Source: Phymorhynchus buccinoides (lineage: Eukaryota > Mollusca > Gastropoda > Neogastropoda > Raphitomidae). Taken from it: a DNA stretch of 64,000 nt. Location: contig CM065703.1 in assembly GCA_017654935.2 (NCBI GenBank), forward strand, positions 46,007,627-46,071,626, in the 5' to 3' direction. Shown here one piece after another: positions 56,001-64,000 of the stretch (within the stretch, counting starts at the first letter, position 1; each line of letters opens with the position of its first letter). The position numbers and the translations under genes are program-made. The notes beneath the pieces are model-generated. The model was not told where the DNA came from, did not search any database, and saw only the letters and a list, made by a program, of their open reading frames with translations.

Positions 56001-58885
56001 GTGTGTCGATTCCATTGTAAAGACTGTTTTTTTTCTCCTACAGTCAAGGCCAGTACGGTTCATATTTCTATTAATAATCAGTTTCCTTTCATAACCTATC
56101 AATTCTGGAAGATCAAAATAGCTCACAACTTTCTAACTTGGAGAACTATATTGTGGATGAGTGGGATTTTCTTGCTACGGTGAAGTGGTTAGTATTATTT
56201 AGATCTGCATGCATGGCGTCTCGCTTCTTCGTTGCATGTTTAATTATTAGCTGATTTTATCTGAAAGAGGTAAAATATCGGTATATAATCGTTATTATGA
56301 CTTTGCAATGGGATATTGCTTTCATCCTATCTCTCGAGACCTTGATGTCTATCCTATTCGGTCTGCGATCTCATAGGTTAAACACCAAGTTTCTTGAGAT
56401 AGAAAAAAGCAATATCCCACTGCAAAGTCATAATAACTGATAATATACTGATATCCAAGAGAGCCAAAGAAGGCTGCTAAGCGTGGAATATAAAATCATA
56501 ACTTGACATATCATTTGCGTATATTAACCCATAGGCTTAGTGTAAATGCACGTGAGAAAAAGGTGTAACAATACACGTTGCCAAGAAACCTGACGTCAAA
56601 GTTATTTATTTTCGCATAGCATTGTTATCATTATCATGCATAGAGATACACACGCATGCAACTAACTTCAGTGTTCAAACCATAGACTAGAGTAGTAAAG
56701 GGGGCTGCGTATCCCTAAAAATGACGCAAGCATGACGTGATTTCTCTACAATGTCAAGGTGGGGGTGCGTACCAGACACTCCAGGTAGTGTGACTGCTAA
56801 TAGAGTAGAGCAAACACTACCTGGTGTGTCGGGTACCCCACCAACGCGCACACCTGTGGGTACTCTAGACCCATTTTTATATGGGGACATAAAAAAATGT
56901 CATCTTTCTGAAAGTATGCAAACACTGAAATTACGTCATCACTGACATGTAGTCAGTGGAAAATTATGGCAAATAGGTGGTTGCAGTTTGATAAGAACAG
57001 TTCATTTTCAGCCCAAGAAACAAGCTGGTACATATAATCTGAGAATGTGTGCAATGATATTTAAAAAAATTATGTAATCCTATTATTTTGGAAATAACCA
57101 TTATTATTACAAAAAATTATGAAAGTTACTGTTATAAAAAATCACTCCCCTCTTTTGTTATTATAGACTTGCCCAATCTAAATTTGGACCTAATGATTTT
57201 TGCTACTGGTGTGTCGATTCCATTGTAAAGACTGTTTTTTTTCTCCTACAGTCAAGGCCAGTACGGTTCATATTTCTATTAATAATCAGTTTCCTTTCAT
57301 AACCTATCAATTCTGGAAGATCTCAAAATAGCTCACAACTTTCTAACTTGGTGAACTATATTGTGGATGAGTGGGATTTGGTTGCTACGGTGAAGTGGTT
57401 AGTATTATTTAGATCTTCATGCATGGCGTCTCGCTTCTTCGTTGCATGTTTAATTATTAGCTGATTTTATCTGAAAGAGGTAAAATATCGGTATATAATC
57501 GTTATTATGACTTTGCAATGGGATATTGCTTTCATCCTATCTCTCGAGACCTTGATGTCTATCCTATTCGGTCTGCGATCTCATAGGTTAAACACCAAGT
57601 TTCTTGAGATAGAAAAAAGCAATATCCCACTGCAAAGTCATAATAACTGATAATATACTGATATCCAAGAGAGCCAAAGAAGGCTGCTAAGCGTGGAATA
57701 TAAAATCATAACTTGACATATCATTTGCGTATATTAACCCATAGGCTTAGTCTAAATGCACGTGAGAAAAAGGTGTAACAATACACGTTGCCAAGAAACC
57801 TGACGTCAAAGTTATTTATTTTCGCATAGCATTGTTATCATTATCATGCATAGAGATACACACGCATGCAACTAACTTCAGTGTTCAAACCATAGACTAG
57901 AGTAGTAAAGGGGGCTGCGTATCCCTAAAAATGACGCAAGCATGACGTGATTTCTCTACAATTTCTACGATTTCAAGGTGGTGTACGTGCGTACCAGACA
58001 CTCCAGGTAGTGTGACTGCTAATAGAGTAGAGCAAACACTATCTGGTGTGTCGGGTACCCCACCAATGCGCACACCTGTTGGTACTCTAGACCCATTTTT
58101 ATATGGGGACATCAAAAAACGTCATCTTTCTGAAAGTATGCAAACACTGAAATTACGTCATCACTGACATTTCACACTTGAATTACATCATCACTGACAT
58201 TTCGTCAGTGGAATATTATGGCAAATAGGTGGTTGCAGTTTGATAATAACAGTTCATTTTCAGCCCAAGAAACAAGCTGGTACATATAATCTGAGAATGT
58301 GTGCAATGGTATTTTTAAAAACTATGTAAGCCTATCATTTTGGAAATAACACAACTATTATTGCGAAAAATTATGAACGTTACTTACTGTTATAAAAGAT
58401 CACTCCCCTCTTTTGTTATCATAGACTTGCCCAATCTAAATTTGGACCTAATGATTTTTGCTACTGGTGTGTCGATTCCATTGTAAAGACTGTGAGGTTT
58501 TTCTACAGTTAAGGCCAGTACGGTTCGTGTTTCTATTAATAATCAGTTTCCTTTCATAACCTATCGCTTGTGCAAGATCAAAATAGCTCACGACTTTCTA
58601 ACTTGGAGAACTATATTGTGGATGAGTGGGATTTGGTTGCTACGGTGAAGTGGTTAGTATTATTTAGATCTGCATGCATGGCGTCTCGCTTCTTCGTTGC
58701 ATGTTTGATTATCAGCTGATTTTATCTGAAAGAGGTAAAATATCGGTATATAATCGTTATTATGACTTTGCAATGGGATATTGCTTTCATCCTATCTCTC
58801 GAGACCTTGATGTTTATCCAATTCGGTCTTGGTCTCGAGAGATAGGATGAAAGCAATATCCCACTGCAAAGTCATAATAACTGAT
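53090..58885. mobile_element. ~1.2-kb TIR element in tandem, five copies
   Basis: Units repeat at about 53996, 55183, 56390 and 57600, with a partial first copy (53090-53950) and a stub after 58830. Each unit starts CTTGAGATAGGA and AAAGCAATATCCCACTGC and ends inverted (GCAATGGGATATTGCTTT then ATCCTATCTC), giving ~50-bp TIRs. About 55 bp (CTTGATGTTTATCC … CATAGGTTAAACACC) separate the units. Inside is a 22-bp hairpin (ACCAGACACTCCAGGTAG / CACTACCTGGTGTGTCTGG) and conserved AAGGCCAGTACGGTTC. No transposase. Copies four and five are almost identical. Confidence 0.85.
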
Positions 58886-59384
58886 ATTGTTGAGAAGGAA
58901 GAAACGAGAGTTCAAAAAGAAAAAAGCAGTTCTCAATTTTGGATATAAGTTAGAAGTATGGGTTGTGGTAACACGGATGGATGTAGAAATAATATTAAAA
59001 CTGGTGACTGGTTCATTTACTTCATGCAGGGGTGCATGTGGGTCTGCCTGAAGCCTGAATTCAGGCAATTTGAAGCAGGTTCAGGCAGTGGTCTGCCTCA
59101 AGACTCAAGACTACTTTATTATCTCAACAGTGAGAAATTGATTTGTGGCACGATATAAACACATATACAATAAGAACATCATAATTAAATACCCAACACA
59201 TAAAACTTCATAGGACATGTAAAAAGAAACCACGATTATTCATATAATGCACCTGCACATACAAAAAGGATTAGGATAAAGTAAGACGAACACATGAAAT
59301 AGAATGCAATAGGTCGATATAACCAAATCACAGTTTAAAAACAACAGAGAAGTGGATGCGTAAGCGCGCATACACGCACTCACA
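58886..59384. other. Spacer, no recognised gene
   Basis: Contains CAGGCAGTGGTCTGCCTCAA with nearby GGTCTGCCTGAAGCCTGAAT, a small local duplication. Otherwise AT-rich. Confidence 0.4.
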
Positions 59385-59413
59385 GAGAGAGAGAGAGGGG
59401 GGAGCGGAGAGAA

Positions 59414-59490
<77 letters not shown>
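59385..59490. repeat. (AG)n microsatellite
   Basis: Long dinucleotide tract with a GGGG interruption at 59397. It explains the apparent frames nearby. Confidence 0.97.
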
Positions 59491-59493
<3 letters not shown>

Positions 59494-59822
59494 CATACAA
59501 AGACAAGAAAAAGACAAAATTTAGGTATAAGTGAGATGAACATATTATGAATTATAATGCGTTAATACATAAAAATATAAATAATTAAACAATGCATCAC
59601 ATTAGGAAGTACATAGACAAGATAAGACAGTAAATTTGTAGATTTATGCAAAATACTTATACAAACAGTGCATTAAAATTCATCCCATACACATGGCATA
59701 ACATGCATTTTCCAATTATAAACAAAAATCAATATTAAAACTGCCAATAATGGAACATGCGCAAACACCCATCCCTCCATCACCCCGCCCAGTATACACA
59801 CTCACCAGAGAGACAGGGGAGA

Positions 59823-59826
<4 letters not shown>
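59491..59826. other. AT-rich spacer
   Basis: Nothing recognised. Confidence 0.4.

Positions 59827-59880
<54 letters not shown>
59827..59880. repeat. (AG)n microsatellite
   Basis: Dinucleotide tract next to the 3' side of the Rex1-like element. Confidence 0.97.
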
Positions 59881-59883
<3 letters not shown>

Positions 59884-59948
59884 ACATTTTCCATACCATT
59901 CACCTCAATCGCTAAGCACACACATTTGACATTCGCTCAGAATCACAT

Positions 59949-61013
59949 TCATTTGTTCAACAGGGATATGGATGCTGGGATAAAACTATTTCTTGTCCGT
60001 AGAGTCTTGCATTTGGGCATGCGGTAGCGTCTTCCAGAGGGTAAAAGCTCGTAGAATTGACTAGGATCGTAGCTGCTGTCGATGGTAATCACTCACGCTT
60101 TCCCTTTTACACGTCGCTCATACAGCACACTCATATTTTCACACCAAGAAAGCTTGTAGCTTACTCTTTTATCGTCATTAAAGATCATTTTGACTTGACT
60201 TGACTTGACACCATGCTGCAAAAGAAGAAACTTGATCAAAATATACAGAGTCAGAGTTTTTAAGTCTTGGAGAGCAGAATCATCAGAGTATTTCACAAGT
60301 GGGGTGGAGTCAGTGCCAGTACAGTCATTAGTGTAGAGACTGAAGAGGACAGGTGAGAGTACAGTGCCTTGAGGAGAGCCGATAGAAGTGTGCTTTAAGG
60401 ACGAGATAGCTTTCTGAAAGCGGACAGACTGAGATCTATTGACGAGAAAACTGATTATCCATTTAACAAAGCGAGGACAGACATCGTAGGAAAGGGGTTT
60501 AGTGGCCAGTTGATGAGGTTGGATTGTGTTGAAGGCAGATGAGAAATCAGTAAAGAGAATCCGTACAAAAGAGCCAGGTTTTTCCAGGTGTGTAAATGTG
60601 TTGTGAAGGAGAGTGAGTGTTGTATCGTCTGTATTTCTGTTGGGTTTGTATGCAAACTGATTAGGATCAAGGAAAGGGGTAGTCTGTGCTGTGATGTATT
60701 TGAGAATGAGTCTTTGAAAGCATTTAATAATGATGGAGGTCAAAGCAACAGGGCAATAGTCATTCAAGGAAGAGGGCTTAGCTTTCTTTGGGACAGGACA
60801 GATGATAGACTTTTTCCAGAGATCAGGAACAGAACAAGCATTCACAGACCATGAAAACAACATACTAAAAACATTACATAATTGACTAGCACACGATTTG
60901 AAAAGACGCCCGCTGATATTGTCAGGGCCAACAGCTTTTCTGATCTTCAGTTTGTTCAACAAACCCTCCACTTCTGCATCCTCAATCACACATTCACTCG
61001 CATCGTCCACACG
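59949..61013 (-). mobile_element. Rex1/Babar-like LINE reverse transcriptase, C-terminal two thirds, decayed
   Basis: The minus strand reads KLKIRKAVGPDNISGRLFKS, VPDLWKKSIICPVPKK, LNDYCPVALTS, DPNQFAYKPNRNTDDTTLTL, LFTDFSSAFNTIQPHQL, GSPQGTVLSPVLFSLYTNDC and YSDDSA, the motif order of Rex1/Babar-type non-LTR elements. After YSDD the protein is deleted and interrupted by a (GTCAA)n stretch. It resumes at SVLYERRVKGKA, meets an in-frame TGA at 60093, and continues in the same frame as DPSQFYELLPSGRRYRMPKC to the natural end LLNK and stop. It is non-functional. Confidence 0.88.
60160..60212 (+). mobile_element. (GACTT)n retroposon tail inside the Rex1-like element
   Basis: ATCGTCATTAAAGATCATTT then TGACTTGACTTGACTTGAC matches the tail at 33920-33962 in the plus orientation, opposite to the host element. 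It replaces part of the reverse transcriptase after YSDD. Confidence 0.65.
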
Positions 61014-61261
61014 CCTGAAGACAGAGCTCTTCTCATGCTAATGTTGCTCTCAATTTGACCATTATAGCAAGGGTTATATGATGGGAAGTTCAGGCAACAG
61101 CTTTGGTCATCGCATGCACCCATGTCAGGGATCTTCTTCAAAATCAGGAAGGCAATGATGAACACATTACTACAGATATTGACTTGATCAAAGAAAATGA
61201 GCATGTTTTGAGCAAAGAGATATATATGTAGAAGAAGTAAGTAGAGCAATAACTAAGCTTA

Positions 61262-61560
61262 AAAGTGGAGCCTGATGGATGAGTTTTTGCAAGAAACACG
61301 TCGAGAGCACGAGAAAGACAGCCTTTTCAAGGATCAGAACACTCACGTTGCTCTGGTTTCCTAGAAATCAAACCGTCAAAACAGTGATTCCTCCTTGGCT
61401 AAGATGCCGGAGAGAGAAGCCATTTTGGATGGGGTGGGTGGAGGCCACTCATTGTGGTTGAAGCTTTTTTCTTCTTTGTAGTGCAGTAAAAAAACAGTTG
61501 GAACTATTTCCTTTGAGGTGAGCGAAACTCCTTTAGGTAAAGAATATACAATTTTTAAAA
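61262..61560 (+). repeat. Single-arm copy of the 12585-13138 fold-back family
   Basis: GCCTGATGGATGAGTTTTTG, CAAGAAACACGTCGAGA, TTTCCTAGAAATCAAACCGT and GAGAGAAGCCATTTTGGAT occur in the same order as in the arms at 12585-12850. Confidence 0.8.
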
Positions 61561-61616
61561 AATAAGTAAGAACCTCTCTGGTTTAACTAAGTAGGCTTTC
61601 AGTTCGTTTCTCCTTT

Positions 61617-62345
61617 TAGTCCTTTGCCGATCTACGATCGCAAAGGAGTATGTTTTCGTTCAGGTTTGTTCCTTTTTTTGGTTTTTTTGTTTGTTCTTCT
61701 TTTCTGTCTGTCCCAAGGATCTCCCGAACCACTTGACCGAATCGCTTCAAATTGTGTGTGGTTGTGTGTCCCCATGAGAGGAAGGCATCCGCGCAAAACG
61801 TTTTGCCGTCCCTGACCTTGACCTTGGCGTATGACGTTGAAAACCGAAAACCGTTAAGGGGCCATAACTTCCACACCGCAGGTCCTAGAGTCTTCAAACT
61901 TGGCATGGAGGTACTTTCCCTTATGGCCGTTCTGCTGATGGCGTACCAATGAAGGTCAAGGACAAGGTCAGGGAGATCGGTATGCCTTGAAAGTGGTAGG
62001 GGTCTAATAATTGGGATTTTCTGTCCCACGCATATCTCCCGAACCGCTTCACCGAATCGTTTCCAATTTTGTGTGGTGGCGTGTCACCATGAGAGGAAGG
62101 CATCCGCGCATAAATTATTGCCGTTGTGACCTTCACCTTGGTGTATGACCTTGAAAACCGAAAATATTTAAGGGGCTATAACGTCCACACCGTTGGTCTT
62201 AGGAATTTCAAACTTGGCATGTAGGTACTTTGGCTTACGGTTGTTCTGATGATTGCATACCGATCAAGGTCACGGTCAAGGTCATGGAGATCGGTAGGCC
62301 TTGAAAGTAGTAGGGGTCTAAAAATTGGGTTTTCAGCCACAAAAG
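61617..62345 (+). repeat. AGGTCA-rich interspersed repeat, independent copy
   Basis: Same modules as 7262-8290: TGTCTGTCCCAAGGAT, GAACC-CTTGACCGAATCG, GAGAGGAAGGCATCCGCGCA, GACCTTGACCTTGGCGTA and GATCAAGGTCACGGTCAAGG. It has about two modules and lacks the TCCGTCACCA end. Confidence 0.8.
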
Positions 62346-62381
62346 TAAAAATATAATATTTCACGGACCCGGCGAAACCGG

Positions 62382-62456
62382 TACTCAGCGTTACCGGTAC
62401 TTGGCGTTACCTGTACTAGGCGTTACCGGTACTAGGCGTTACCAGTACGGGGCGTT
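62382..62456. repeat. 15-bp tandem repeat, five copies
   Basis: The unit is GGCGTTACCGGTACT with point variants (CTGTACT, CAGTACG). Confidence 0.9.
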
Positions 62457-62589
62457 GTGCTAGTATAAATTGAATTGACAAGAATCAGGAAATACATTGT
62501 GGAGGAAGGGGGACAAAATCAATCTAAACAAATGCTTTATGAGTATGACATCAACAAAACACAAGAAATTACTTTCATCCTCCATCTTC

Positions 62590-62616
62590 TCTCCCCCCCC
62601 CCCCCCCCCCCCCCCC
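62590..62616. repeat. Poly-C tract
   Basis: A homopolymer of about 25 C, followed by CAA-rich sequence. Confidence 0.95.
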
Positions 62617-62784
62617 ATAAAGTGAACAAAAAAACAACAACAAACAAACAACAACAACAAAAACCTCATGTTTAAAAACAAGATGTATACAAATTAACCA
62701 TGTCATGAATAAACATTTTAAAAAAAGAAGTTCAGAAGCTACATAGGAGATTAATAGACTATGTGATGTTGTTTATATGTTTGA

Positions 62785-63249
62785 TTATGAGGTACTTATG
62801 GTATTTTTTCTTGAAAACATTGAGACTTGAATGAACATAAAAAAAGCTAAAATCGTATTCCACAAACAACCGCCCGAATACAACGGACTAGTCTTGAAGA
62901 GATCAACTCTTGGAAGAGGTACTTTGATTTTAAGAACATTGCGGACGGTGTTTAATTCAAATGTATGTTTTAAAGCAGGAGGAGCGCGATCAGACATTAT
63001 TTTAAACATGAAAATGGCTTTGTTATATTCAAGTTTCCATTGTAGAGGCAGTATTCCTAGGTGCTGATAGTCCGTATGAGTAATGGACGATGATTTCAGA
63101 AGGATCAACTTAAGACCACGCCTGTACAAACTAAATAAAGGTTTTAGATTCTTTCCACTAGCTGAATCCCATAGTGTAGAGGCATAGTTAGTATGTGATT
63201 GGATATAAGCATTGAAAAGCAATTTGCGACTGTCCATATCAAGAAAATG

Positions 63250-63260
<11 letters not shown>
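62785..63260 (-). mobile_element. LINE (CR1/L2-type) reverse transcriptase C-terminus, second copy
   Basis: The minus strand has KHFLDMDSRKLLFNAYIQSH, TNYASTLWDSASGKNLKPL, GLKLILLKSSSITHTDYQHL, LEYNKAIFMFKI, KVPLPRVDLFKTS and YSGGCLWN, colinear with 31718-32359. The final segment (SFKKRYK…) is lost and the last codons are unrelated. The 5' side stops at the (AG)n tract at 63252. Confidence 0.85.

Positions 63261-63330
<70 letters not shown>
63252..63330. repeat. (AG)n microsatellite
   Basis: About 38 dinucleotide units. Confidence 0.97.
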
Positions 63331-63333
<3 letters not shown>

Positions 63334-63429
63334 CCTATAACATTAACATAGACATTTGTAAATATGATAGGATCACTTCTAAATTAAAAGTCAAACGAAA
63401 ATCACCATGTTTTCTTTTTTGTTGTTGGG

Positions 63430-63720
63430 AGGGGGAACCGGGTATTTTTCCAGTATTAGGAATAACATTTTCTACTACCGTTGATAACATTGTGAACATA
63501 AACTTTGAAAATAAAATAATACAGATGCAAAACATTTGGGCCAAATGGAGAAAAAGAAATCCAACACCTTTTGGTAAAATTGCAGTTTTAAAATCGTTAG
63601 CAATTTCAAAAGTTGTACACTTATTTAGAAATGTTCCAGACCCTAGTGATAACTTTTTAAAGGAACTTGATTCATTGTTTTACAACTTTTTGTGGGACGG
63701 GAAACCCAATCGAATTAGCA
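63430..63720 (+). mobile_element. L1-like LINE ORF2 C-terminal fragment
   Basis: The plus strand encodes NINFENKIIQMQNIWAKWRK, RNPTPFGKIAVLKSLAISKV, VHLFRNVPDPSDNFLKELDS and FYNFLWDGKPNRISK. The block IWAKWRKRN-T-FGKI…LFYNFLWDGKP is typical of the region after the reverse transcriptase in L1-type ORF2. It runs into T-rich sequence with no further protein. Confidence 0.8.
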
Positions 63721-63724
63721 AAAC

Positions 63725-63930
63725 ATGTCTTTTGTTGTTGTTGATTTTTGTTTTTTGACCCTCCACTGTCCCCGCCTTTCTTTTCATTTCTTTTTTTGTT
63801 TGTTTTCTCTTTCTTTTTTCTTTCCTTCTTTATATTTTTTTTGGAGGCGGCACATCTTTTTTTTCTTTCTTTTTCTTTCCCCTTTTCCCCCTCACTTCTT
63901 TCATACATTTGTCTGCGTGATGAGCTAAGA
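63725..63930. repeat. T/C-rich low-complexity tract
   Basis: Runs of T with C. Frames here (poly-Phe/Ser) are meaningless. Confidence 0.85.
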
Positions 63931-64000
63931 TGGACATTTTTCTTCGGTATAGTTTAGTGATTTAATCTGATACATAAGTGTCTGGGTTTCTTGTATGACT

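Overview
This is eukaryotic, intron-rich, repeat-rich DNA. The one clearly recognised gene, the SINE and LINE content and the microsatellites suggest an invertebrate, probably a marine mollusc such as a gastropod (an inference; no taxon-diagnostic gene is present). Two runs of exactly 500 N (3687-4186 and 52260-52759) divide the window into three contigs. The middle contig, 4187-52259, holds all the host coding sequence that I can identify.

The host gene is the C-terminal two thirds of a BZW1/BZW2-type eIF5-mimic protein (5MP; Drosophila kra), on the minus strand. Seven exons (37932-38067, 37154-37263, 35879-36049, 32960-33025, 30170-30389, 27651-27773, 23503-23537) join with consistent phases into 287 codons including the stop. 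They cover the later part of the HEAT/MIF4G-like region and the complete C-terminal W2 domain with its acidic tail. A probable N-terminal exon lies at 48652-48724. The exon or exons expected between it and 38067 are not visible. Most introns carry tandem arrays that contain copies of the neighbouring exon's own edge together with its splice site. This is the most unusual feature of the window.

From 4187 to about 29190 the sequence is one inverted repeat of about 12.5 kb per arm, centred on 16696 with at most 3 nt of spacer. The left arm therefore carries orphan plus-strand copies of the last two BZW exons (5607-5729 and 9845-9879). The centre cuts through the coding exon of an unidentified second gene, leaving the same 86-residue C-terminus facing outward on both strands (16435-16695 minus, 16697-16957 plus). 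Because the left arm starts exactly at an N gap, an assembly fold-back or a tail-to-tail join of two haplotypes is as likely as a real palindrome. The arms do differ by SNPs and indels.

The rest is mobile and repetitive DNA. There is a twin-primed (5'-inverted) L1-like LINE at 100-1640, tRNA-derived SINEs, TTAA-flanked piggyBac-type MITEs, fold-back elements, an interspersed repeat full of AGGTCA half-sites, a roughly 70-copy 34-bp array at 38171-40588, a C/T-rich block at 44680-48330, a 1.2-kb TIR element in tandem at 53090-58885, a Rex1/Babar-like reverse transcriptase at 59949-61013, and three other LINE fragments at 31718-32359, 62785-63260 and 63430-63720.
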